DNA of 42,553 nucleotides from a virus. Made by a program: the position numbers and the translations under genes. The notes under the pieces were generated by a model. The model was not told the origin of the DNA, did not search any database, and worked only from the letters and a program-made list of their open reading frames with translations. The stretch lies in IMG/VR virus record IMGVR_UViG_3300047481_003086, positions 1 through 42,553 of that record. One strand, given 5' to 3'. Each line of letters starts with the position of its first letter. The first letter of the stretch is position 1. Below, in pieces: positions 1 to 6,834 of the stretch.

Positions 1-513
1 ATGACTGATAAAGATGTAACGGTGTTTCTCGACATGGATGGTGTTCTCTGCACATTTGAAGAGGATTTCATCAGATTGACCGGTAAACACCCTGATGTAT
101 ATGAAGAAGAGTTTGGCGAAAAGAAATACTGGAATTTCATTCTTGACCAAGGTTCAAGTTTTTGGGAGAAACTGACTCCTACCCCAGATATGGAAGAACT
201 TAAATCATATGTGTTCTCACATTTCCTGAGAATTGGTATCTTAAGCAGCTCAAGCAAGAAAAACCACGGGTCAAATGTGGTTAAACAGGGTAAGCTGAAG
301 TGGTTAAAAAATCATGGATTCTTAGACAAGATACCGAACAACAATGTAATAATCGTTGATTCAGCTCAAGATAAAAAACGTCATGCTTGGAACAACAAAA
401 TTTTGGTGGATGATTATGATAAGAATGTAAAGTCTTGGGTCGGTGCAGGAGGAATCGGGATCTTACACAAGTCCGCTAGGAATTCTATAAAAGAACTATC
501 ACGCTATGCTTAA
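1..513 (+). CDS. HAD-superfamily 5'(3')-deoxyribonucleotidase-like protein
   Basis: Probably removes phosphate from (deoxy)nucleoside monophosphates in the cytoplasm and so adjusts the nucleotide pool. The N-terminus carries the HAD motif I DMDGVLCTF (Asp11 nucleophile, Asp13 acid/base). Mid-protein ILSSSSK fits motif II, and ILVDDYDKN near residue 136 fits the acidic motif IV. At 170 aa it is the usual size for the NT5C/phage nucleotidase family. The window begins exactly at its ATG, so its upstream signals cannot be seen. It overlaps the next gene by 8 bases, so the two are translationally coupled. Substrate preference is inferred from the family; a general HAD phosphatase is possible. Confidence 0.82.
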   Translation: MTDKDVTVFLDMDGVLCTFEEDFIRLTGKHPDVYEEEFGEKKYWNFILDQGSSFWEKLTPTPDMEELKSYVFSHFLRIGILSSSSKKNHGSNVVKQGKLKWLKNHGFLDKIPNNNVIIVDSAQDKKRHAWNNKILVDDYDKNVKSWVGAGGIGILHKSARNSIKELSRYA

Positions 514-1204
514 CCAACGGGTCTATAATCCAAAACTAAACCCAGCTATCTGGGATGAATCTGGCAACATCCACCCGGATGTTGCAGCACACCTGTTGAA
601 GATAGGCAAGGACTTCTATGCTGATGTAGAGCTTAAAGCTAAGCTCCAGGACGTAATTTTACTAGGCAGTTCAGCTAACTATAATTGGACCCCAGATAGC
701 GACATTGATATACATTTGGTCATAGACACAGATGAACTAGGGATGCCTGACGAGGAAACCACCGCAAACTACTTGGATGCTTTAAAATCTAAGTGGAACT
801 CTGACCACAATATCACCGTTAAGGGTCATAAAGTGGAAACATACATCCAAGACGTTGAGCACAAGACCCATGCCACGGGAATCTTTTCTTTATTAAAGAA
901 TCAGTGGTTGGTTAAACCCGTCCGGGAGAAGGTAGAATTGGATAGAGATTTGATAAAAAAGATGTTCGGAGAATACATCGGCAAGATAAACAAAGTAATA
1001 CAATCTCCCTCACCCGAAAAACTTAAAGCACTACTTGACGATATTTATCAAATGAGACAGAAAGGGCTTGACTCAAAGGGAGAATTAAGCACAGAAAATC
1101 TCGTCTTTAAACTTATCAGAAGTAAGGGGTATCTCGAAAAAATCCGTGAACTCAAGATTAAAATTTATGATAAGGGTGTAAGCTTGAATGAACGTCGAAA
1201 ATGA
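506..1204 (+). CDS. Pol-beta-superfamily nucleotidyltransferase
   Basis: A 232-aa protein with the signature of the Pol-beta-like nucleotidyltransferase fold: LLGSSANYNW (residues 52-61) followed by PDSDIDIHL, in which Asp66 and Asp68 are the expected metal-binding carboxylates. Such enzymes transfer a nucleotide from NTP to a protein, RNA or small molecule; the acceptor here is unknown. The C-terminal half is helical and charged. The ATG lies inside the end of the preceding nucleotidase gene, so both probably belong to one operon. It could be a MNT-like AMP-transferase or an antibiotic-type nucleotidyltransferase relative; the sequence does not decide. Confidence 0.75.
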   Translation: MLNQRVYNPKLNPAIWDESGNIHPDVAAHLLKIGKDFYADVELKAKLQDVILLGSSANYNWTPDSDIDIHLVIDTDELGMPDEETTANYLDALKSKWNSDHNITVKGHKVETYIQDVEHKTHATGIFSLLKNQWLVKPVREKVELDRDLIKKMFGEYIGKINKVIQSPSPEKLKALLDDIYQMRQKGLDSKGELSTENLVFKLIRSKGYLEKIRELKIKIYDKGVSLNERRK

Positions 1205-1262
1205 GAGACATAACAAAAACGTCGGTTTTCTTTATTTCTTATCTTTTTTTTGAAACGGTGTA

Positions 1263-1270
1263 TATTTATA
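1263..1270 (+). promoter_or_regulatory. ATATTTATA late-type motif before tail tube gene
   Basis: TATTTATA lies 30 bases before the tail tube start and is followed by a good ribosome binding site (AAGGAA, about 8 bases from the ATG). The same word precedes other likely late genes in this window. It is the reverse complement of the T4 late promoter TATAAATA. Confidence 0.6.
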
Positions 1271-1300
1271 ATTGACATTCTAATATAAGGAAACACACAT

Positions 1301-1795
1301 ATGGCTGACTTACTACAATCAAACGAGATCTTCTACTCAAGTTTTGAGCCGAAGGTTCAGAACAGATTTATCATGTATCTCGACGGAATCCCATCATTCC
1401 TAATCAAGAAGTGTGACCGACCAAAGCCAAACTCCGTGAAGAAAGTTTTGGACCATATCAATCTCCAGCGTTACTACAAGGGTAAGACCGTATGGGACCC
1501 AATCACCATCGCTCTCTACGACCCAATCGCTCCGTCCGGTGCTCAAGCAGTCATGGAATGGGTTCGCTTACACCACGAGTCAGTGACCGGTCGCGACGGA
1601 TATGCCGATTTCTACAAGAAGGATGTCACCATCAATGTGTTAGGCCCAGTCGGAGACAAGGTCGAGGAATGGACGCTCAAGGGCGCATGGATCAGCGGAG
1701 CCACAAACTTCGGAACACTGGAATGGTCAAACGACGGCGACCATATTCCGATTGAAATGGAACTCACTTACGATTACGCAATTTTACAGTTCTAA
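1301..1795 (+). CDS. Tail tube protein (T4 gp19-like)
   Basis: A 164-aa major tail tube subunit of a contractile tail. Features of the gp19 family include an N-terminal FEPKVQNRFIMYLDGIPSFL segment, a central domain with HHESVTGRDG, and a C-terminal strand region ending near the stop with YDYAILQF. Length matches T4 gp19 (163 aa). Subunits stack as hexameric rings through which DNA passes. It sits upstream of the chaperone and tape measure genes, as expected in a tail module. The start has a clear AAGGAA ribosome binding site. A late-type motif lies upstream and a hairpin terminator downstream, so it may be made as a separate abundant transcript. Confidence 0.92.
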   Translation: MADLLQSNEIFYSSFEPKVQNRFIMYLDGIPSFLIKKCDRPKPNSVKKVLDHINLQRYYKGKTVWDPITIALYDPIAPSGAQAVMEWVRLHHESVTGRDGYADFYKKDVTINVLGPVGDKVEEWTLKGAWISGATNFGTLEWSNDGDHIPIEMELTYDYAILQF

Positions 1796-1813
1796 TCGAA
1801 CAAAATCTTTCAG

Positions 1814-1846
1814 AAACCTCCAACCTCACGGTATGGAGGTTTTTGA
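1814..1846 (+). terminator. Intrinsic terminator after tail tube gene
   Basis: AAACCTCC and GGAGGTTT form an 8-bp stem around a 13-base loop, followed by a short T run (five Ts in all). It lies 19 bases after the tail tube stop and before the next late-type motif. Confidence 0.65.
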
Positions 1847-1887
1847 TGTCCCAACACAATATCTTACATCCTTCTTTAAATTTTTGA

Positions 1888-1895
1888 TATTTATA
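1888..1895 (+). promoter_or_regulatory. ATATTTATA late-type motif, 6 bases before an ATG
   Basis: The context is GATATTTATAG. It ends only 6 bases before the ATG at 1902, so a promoter here would give a leaderless or nearly leaderless mRNA. Confidence 0.55.
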
Positions 1896-1901
1896 GTTCA
1901 T

Positions 1902-2297
1902 ATGAATAAACTGAATCTAAAATCCCTAATAAAGTCTATTATCAAAGAATCTATAACAGAGGCCAATCGAGGAAATTTTAATATCCAATCGACAGTAGCT
2001 AAAGAATTGGGTGCTTTTAAAAAGGTGGTATCTTTAATAGATAGAAAAATAAGAGATTCATTGATAGGAAAACCAATGACAGGAGAGAAGGTATCTGGAG
2101 GAGATCCCTATGACAGAAACGCCCGCAGAAAATCAAAATCCACAACAATAAAAGACGTAAATGTAGAAATAAGCTGGAAATCTAAGAAAGAGTTTGGGTC
2201 GGCGGACAAAAATTCTGACAACCACCTTTATCTATATGTTTATGCTAAATCCGACGATGTGGATGCCGGAGAAGTAATATTTAGCGATTATGTATAA
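1902..2297 (+). CDS. Unknown late protein with capsid-targeting-like N-terminus
   Basis: A 131-aa basic protein not recognised as any family. The ATG at 1902 is preferred over the upstream in-frame start at 1752, which lies inside the tail tube gene and upstream of the hairpin terminator. The first 16 residues (LKSLIKSIIKE) form an amphipathic helix ending in I-K-E (residues 14-16). This matches the I/L-x-E pattern that the T4 gp21 protease cleaves in head proteins that carry a capsid-targeting sequence. A related peptide occurs in the products at 2300 and 25456. The rest is lysine- and serine-rich. A late-type motif lies directly upstream, and the nucleotidyltransferase gene follows after 2 bases. 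Packaging into the head is an inference. Confidence 0.65.
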   Translation: MNKLNLKSLIKSIIKESITEANRGNFNIQSTVAKELGAFKKVVSLIDRKIRDSLIGKPMTGEKVSGGDPYDRNARRKSKSTTIKDVNVEISWKSKKEFGSADKNSDNHLYLYVYAKSDDVDAGEVIFSDYV

Positions 2298-2299
2298 TA

Positions 2300-3169
2300 A
2301 TGAAAGTCTTTGCTATATACCCAGGTCGATTCCACCCTTTTCATAAAGGGCATAAAGGTGTATACGATTGGTTATCTGCAAAATTCGGACAAGAATCGGT
2401 TTACATTACAATGACTGGAGTTACCGACCCAATAAAATCTCCGTTCACATTTGAGGAACGGAAGAAGATGGTTGGGTTGACCGGTGTAGACCCGACCCAT
2501 GTAATTCAAGTCACAAATAATTACAATTTAGCTCCTCTTGTAAATCAGTTACCGATTGACATCAACAAGGACGCAATATTCTTCACCGTATCACAGAAGG
2601 ATATGTCTGACGACCCACGATTTAAAAGTTTCACCAAGAAAGACGGTTCTCCATCATACCTTCAGCTTCTACCCAAGGATTCAAAGGAAATCAAACCCGC
2701 GATAACACATGGGTATTTAATTGTGGCTCCAACGACTACATTTAAGGTTTTAGGTAAAGACGCAAGTTCTGCATCTGAACTCAGGAGCGACTTCATCGGA
2801 CTAGACGATGAGAGTAAAAAGAGGTTTGTGACAGACTTGTTCGGTAAATTCGATCAAGAGGTTTACGACATTATGAACAGTAAATTAAACCGTCAACTTA
2901 AAGAGATGATTAAGCGGATAATAAAGGAAGACTTCGACTCCGATATATTGGGCCTTACCAAGAAACGGGATACGATGGATTACGAAATTGAGAAACTACG
3001 TCTCAAGAAATCTCTCCTTGCAATGAAAACTCATGTTGAAAACATGAAAACGATAGAACAGAATGGTGGGGATATAGAGAATGCAAAGAAACAGTTGGAT
3101 GCCATGAAAAAAGATGTGGATGTTGCTAAGAAGAGGGTATCTGCTGCGGGAATAAAACGGACTGCTTAA
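2300..3169 (+). CDS. Cytidylyltransferase-fold nucleotidyltransferase (NadM-like) with coiled-coil tail
   Basis: The N-terminal domain (about 1-190) has the two hallmark motifs of the HxGH nucleotidyltransferase superfamily: YPGRFHPFHKGH at residues 7-18 and SSASELR at 156-162. These enzymes join AMP or CMP to a small phosphate; the best-known phage members are NMN adenylyltransferases for NAD recycling, so an NAD role is the leading guess. Residues 197-212 contain MIKRIIKED, resembling the N-terminal peptides of the products at 1902 and 25456. After it comes a charged helical, probably coiled-coil segment to residue 289. The gene follows the 1902 gene by 2 bases and lies inside the tail block, which is odd for a metabolic enzyme. 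The substrate is not proven. Confidence 0.8.
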   Translation: MKVFAIYPGRFHPFHKGHKGVYDWLSAKFGQESVYITMTGVTDPIKSPFTFEERKKMVGLTGVDPTHVIQVTNNYNLAPLVNQLPIDINKDAIFFTVSQKDMSDDPRFKSFTKKDGSPSYLQLLPKDSKEIKPAITHGYLIVAPTTTFKVLGKDASSASELRSDFIGLDDESKKRFVTDLFGKFDQEVYDIMNSKLNRQLKEMIKRIIKEDFDSDILGLTKKRDTMDYEIEKLRLKKSLLAMKTHVENMKTIEQNGGDIENAKKQLDAMKKDVDVAKKRVSAAGIKRTA

Positions 3170-3224
3170 TCATAATAAAAAAACAAAAAATCCCACCCAT
3201 AGACTATGTATAGTCAAATAGTTT

Positions 3225-4073
3225 ATGGATAACACCGACCAAACAATCTCTATTAAGAGGCCAGTTTCAACCAACGACAACGCAGTTAAACTTGCTCCGA
3301 AACAATCGGAAAAACCCAAGTATCCTTCCGAAGTCATAGGGCTTCCAAGCGACGGATACTTCTATTCCGATTCGACGCCGTTACAACAAGGAACGGTCGA
3401 GATAAAGTATATGACTGCCCGCGAGGAAGATATACTTACTTCTCAGAACCTAATCAAAAAAGGTGTAGTGTTGGAAAAACTTCTTGAGAGCCTCATTTTA
3501 TCTCCGGGCGTAAAAGTTGACGACCTCTTGATTGGTGACAAAAATGCTTTGTTCATCGCATCCAGACGATTGGCTTACGGTGATAGTTACGGCCCGCTCG
3601 ACATGAAGTGTCCTAAGTGTGGCAAGGATAATAAGTGCACGATTGACTTATCACTGATTAAGAACAAGGAATTTGATTTTTCAAAATACGAAAAGGGGAC
3701 AAATCGGTTTGAATTTAAATTGCCTGCGAGTAAGAAGGTTGTCACATACAAACTCTTGACTCATAAGGATGAACAGTCTATTGAACAGGAGATAGCCAGT
3801 GTTAATAAGGCCACAAAATCAGGAACTTCTCCAGAAGTAACCACTCGTCTAAAGAGGATGATAACCGCTATAGATGGTGACGATGACCGCCAAACAATCA
3901 TCAAGTTTATCGACACAGAACTTCTATCCCGTGACAGTTTAGCGTTAAGGAATCAAGTTAAAGATAATACACCGGATATTGACATGGCTTTCGATTTTGT
4001 TTGTTCCGAGTGTTCTCACGAAGAAAGAGTGGGTGTGCCGATGGAGGTATCTTTCTTTTGGCCTAACACCTGA
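3225..4073 (+). CDS. Tail/baseplate assembly chaperone (T4 gp26-like), zero-frame product
   Basis: A 282-aa protein resembling the T4 gp26 baseplate-assembly family. It has LPSDGYFY near residue 40, the REEDILTS block near 66-73 and the DLLIGDKNALFIASRRLAYG block around 100-119. Two Cys pairs, CPKC (129/132) and CSEC (260/263), probably bind zinc. It lies just upstream of the tape measure gene, the usual place of tail assembly chaperones. The zero frame ends at TGA 4071-4073. A +1 slip at 4056-4059 would extend it by about 70 residues (see next entries). No late motif precedes it directly, so it may be read through from 1888. Confidence 0.8.
   Translation: MDNTDQTISIKRPVSTNDNAVKLAPKQSEKPKYPSEVIGLPSDGYFYSDSTPLQQGTVEIKYMTAREEDILTSQNLIKKGVVLEKLLESLILSPGVKVDDLLIGDKNALFIASRRLAYGDSYGPLDMKCPKCGKDNKCTIDLSLIKNKEFDFSKYEKGTNRFEFKLPASKKVVTYKLLTHKDEQSIEQEIASVNKATKSGTSPEVTTRLKRMITAIDGDDDRQTIIKFIDTELLSRDSLALRNQVKDNTPDIDMAFDFVCSECSHEERVGVPMEVSFFWPNT
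4056..4059 (+). promoter_or_regulatory. Predicted +1 ribosomal frameshift site (TTT-T)
   Basis: In the zero frame the codons read TTC TTT TGG. A Phe tRNA in the P site on TTT (4056-4058) can slip one base forward and still pair with TTT (4057-4059), after which reading continues at GGC (4060) in the +1 frame. The zero-frame stop is four codons downstream. Chaperone genes directly before the tape measure gene commonly use such shifts. Confidence 0.6.
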
Positions 4074-4269
4074 ATACCAAGTAGCCCTTCATAAACAAAT
4101 CTTTGAACTGAGTTATTTCAGCCAAGGTGCGGTAAATGTGTCCATCGCCTACGATATACCCATCCACCTTAGAAACTTCTATTACAAGCAGTTGTCAGAG
4201 ATTAAAACCAGAGAAAATAAGCAATCTCAACCGGAACCCTCAAGCAAGAAGATTGCTAGACCGTTTTAA
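4060..4269 (+). CDS. Frameshift extension of tail assembly chaperone
   Basis: The +1 frame after the slip site stays open for 69 codons with protein-like content: GLTPEYQVALHKQIFEL, then IPIHLRNFYYKQLSEIK and a polar tail ending IARPF. The frame is also open upstream from 3979, but that part reads as an out-of-frame shadow of the chaperone and no plausible start codon lies between 4060 and the conserved segment. Fusion to the 3225 product by a +1 shift is therefore the simplest reading. The layout matches lambda gpG/gpGT-type chaperones. The fused product would be about 347 aa. An undetected internal start is the alternative. Confidence 0.6.
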   Translation, partial: GLTPEYQVALHKQIFELSYFSQGAVNVSIAYDIPIHLRNFYYKQLSEIKTRENKQSQPEPSSKKIARPF

Positions 4270-4330
4270 TCGGTGATAAGTATCCACCTATTTTCTATAA
4301 AACATAACCGATAAAAGTTGGGTTAGTCTA

Positions 4331-4338
4331 TATTTATA
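4331..4338 (+). promoter_or_regulatory. ATATTTATA late-type motif before tape measure gene
   Basis: CTATATTTATAGGG ends 11 bases before the tape measure ATG. It sits in the 80-base gap after the chaperone extension. Confidence 0.6.
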
Positions 4339-4349
4339 GGGTATAATCT

Positions 4350-6827
4350 ATGGCAGACACCGCAACAGATACAGAGAAAAGTTCAGCAAAGACAGCTGAA
4401 CACATTAATAAACAACGTGAAGCCATGCGCGATGTGGTTGATATGGCACGGAGGCTCTCTGTAGAATACGATGAACACACCGGAGCAGTCGGTTCCATAG
4501 TCAAAGATTTAACCAAGATAGAAAAACTTCAAGCACATATAAAGAACTTAGCATCCGAATCAAGGTCTATTGAGCTAAATATGGCAAATATCTTCAGAGA
4601 TCAAGTTTCTCTTGAGAAAGATTCTGACAATAGTTTACAGAATTCGATTAGTTTACGAACAAAGATATTGGATATTGAGGATAAAATATCGAAAGCGAAG
4701 TCAAAAGAAGCTAAAAAACTCGGAAAGGATAAAGTTGATTTAGAGAAACGACTCACCACGGAGAATTTGTATAGAAAGAATATAGAAGAAAGAATAAAGT
4801 TGAATTTAAAAGAATTTAATAACTCTAAGGAAATGCTAGAAAACGGCCGTCGCGAAACATCAATCCTTGATAAGAAATTAAATAATCATAAACTCATAAA
4901 AACTGTTTCGGAGAAGATTGGAATTTCCACGGCTATAAACACCTTCAAGACCGGCGCGTGGATTAAACTTTTAGAAGAAGCTTGGCAGATTTTTAGAAAA
5001 ATGGACGATGCTTTATTCTCTGTTAGAAAACATTTAGGAACATTTCGTGGTGAATCTAAGGAAATAGAAAACACAACAAAATCGCTGGCGATGGATTTCG
5101 CAGGAGTGGGTGTGACGTTTGAGATAGCAGCGACCACAATGAATTCGATTGTAGATGACTTTGGCAGACTGTCATCGCATACGAAAAACATGGCTGCCAC
5201 GGTAGCCACGTTTTCATCACAACTCGGAATCTCGGAGAAAACATCCACCGGGCTATTGAAAAATCTGGCTCAAGTTTCGGGAAAAACATCAGACTCAATG
5301 GAGGGTATGATAGGATTTACAAAGTCTCTGTCAAACGCAGCGGGTGTATCTTTACCAAAGGTTATGGAAGATATAGCCGGCGCATCAGATTCCGTCCGAG
5401 CAAATTTTCGTGGAAACACAACGGAACTAATCAAGGCCACCGTCGAAGCCAGGAGACTCGGATTGAGCCTTGAAAGCATGGGAAAAACTTCGGAATCACT
5501 CCTAGACTTCAACTCATCTGTAAATGCGGAAATGGAGGCAAGCGTTTTGTTAGGAAAAAACTTAAATCTCAATGCTGCTCGCAGAGCAGCATTCAGCGGT
5601 GACTTGGTTAAACAAAATGAGGAAATTCTCAAAGTTTTAAAATCCGTAGGAGATTTTGAGAAATTGAATGCGTTCCAGAAAAAATCCTTGGCAGCAGCTT
5701 TAGGGAAGAGTGTAGAAGAACTACAGTCTATGAACCAACGAGAACAAGAAAGATTGTGGATTCTACAAAAGGGAACTAAAGAACAGAAGCAATTATTGGC
5801 TGACTATGAAAAGCAAAAGAAGCTCCGAGAGGGGGAGGCTAAAGATCTAGGAAAGATAGCAGAAGATCGGATTAAGCAGGAAAATCACCAGCAAAGGGTA
5901 AACGCTTTACAACAACAGTTTCATAAATTGATAATGGAACTGTCGGGGCCAATACTAGATGCGATTGAACCGTTAATGGCACTCGCGGTTAAATGGATGC
6001 CTACGATATTTGAAGGATTTTCTAAACTGTTAATTCCCGCGACAATCTTATTTACGGTTTTTAAGTTAATATCCAGTCCAATAGACACCATTCTTTTGAA
6101 ATTGATGATGTGGAGCAAATATTTTGACAAGTTTATGTTATTTGTCGGAAATCTAGCCAGCCGCATGGCTTTTCTTGGGAAAGCTGTGGCATGGGTCGCC
6201 ACGGTATTCGGTAAGTGGCTGAACCCTATAGGATGGGTAATAACAGCATTTCAATTAATATACAGTTTATTTAAGAGGTTCTCAGATATAGAATTCGTTA
6301 AAGGAGACTGGACTGGAAATATATGGAAAGGTATCGAAGCAATAGGTGGTGCTTTATATGACACTTTAATAAAGCCGTTTGTTGACGTATACGACTGGAT
6401 AAAAAAGAAGTTAATGGGGAATTCTCCATCCGAAATAGGAACCGGAATAGTAAACGGTTTAATTGCGGTAGGTTCCATGATATTGAAGGCACTGACATAT
6501 CCATTCACATCCGCATTCACATTTATAACCGAACTGTTCGGAAAAATTCCTGAATTTATAACAAGCGTCTTTAAACGTGGTTTTGATTTCGTGACCAAAC
6601 TTCCTGGGATGGGGTTGTTGACTAAAGCGATAGACACTTTCAGTGGAAATAAAACTGCGGATGTAAATCAGAAGGTTGAAACCGTCCAAACAAAACAAGA
6701 CGACACCAACCGACTAATTTTGGAAAAGTTAACAGAACTAACAAACTTGATGAAATCCGGTGGAATCGCAATTAATATGGATGGAAGACGTGTTAGTGAA
6801 GCACTAGCACACGCATCCTCACGATAA
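4350..6827 (+). CDS. Tail tape measure protein
   Basis: An 825-aa protein with the composition expected of a tape measure. Residues 1-180 are charged heptad-rich helices (coiled coil), followed by a long helical middle with repeated Ser/Ala/Gly segments (about 230-400). Further coiled coil leads into hydrophobic segments around 530-640, such as WMPTIFEGFSKLLIPATILF, that may cross the membrane during DNA entry. It ends with a charged coiled coil. It follows the frameshifted chaperone and precedes the baseplate genes. As a rule of thumb, 1.5 angstrom per residue predicts a tail of roughly 120 nm at most. No lysozyme or peptidase motif was seen. Confidence 0.85.
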   Translation: MADTATDTEKSSAKTAEHINKQREAMRDVVDMARRLSVEYDEHTGAVGSIVKDLTKIEKLQAHIKNLASESRSIELNMANIFRDQVSLEKDSDNSLQNSISLRTKILDIEDKISKAKSKEAKKLGKDKVDLEKRLTTENLYRKNIEERIKLNLKEFNNSKEMLENGRRETSILDKKLNNHKLIKTVSEKIGISTAINTFKTGAWIKLLEEAWQIFRKMDDALFSVRKHLGTFRGESKEIENTTKSLAMDFAGVGVTFEIAATTMNSIVDDFGRLSSHTKNMAATVATFSSQLGISEKTSTGLLKNLAQVSGKTSDSMEGMIGFTKSLSNAAGVSLPKVMEDIAGASDSVRANFRGNTTELIKATVEARRLGLSLESMGKTSESLLDFNSSVNAEMEASVLLGKNLNLNAARRAAFSGDLVKQNEEILKVLKSVGDFEKLNAFQKKSLAAALGKSVEELQSMNQREQERLWILQKGTKEQKQLLADYEKQKKLREGEAKDLGKIAEDRIKQENHQQRVNALQQQFHKLIMELSGPILDAIEPLMALAVKWMPTIFEGFSKLLIPATILFTVFKLISSPIDTILLKLMMWSKYFDKFMLFVGNLASRMAFLGKAVAWVATVFGKWLNPIGWVITAFQLIYSLFKRFSDIEFVKGDWTGNIWKGIEAIGGALYDTLIKPFVDVYDWIKKKLMGNSPSEIGTGIVNGLIAVGSMILKALTYPFTSAFTFITELFGKIPEFITSVFKRGFDFVTKLPGMGLLTKAIDTFSGNKTADVNQKVETVQTKQDDTNRLILEKLTELTNLMKSGGIAINMDGRRVSEALAHASSR

Positions 6828-6834
6828 CGTATCT

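Noticed and set aside
1040-1047. ATATTTATC inside the nucleotidyltransferase gene
   Set aside because: It differs from the late-type word, is inside a coding region and is not near a start.
1752-1901. Longer start for the 1902 gene
   Set aside because: The extension lies in the tail tube coding region and the terminator; the ATG after the late motif is the better start.
3195-3215. GACTATGTATAGTC inverted repeat as a terminator or operator
   Set aside because: The 6-bp stem has a 2-base loop and no T run; probably chance in AT-rich sequence.
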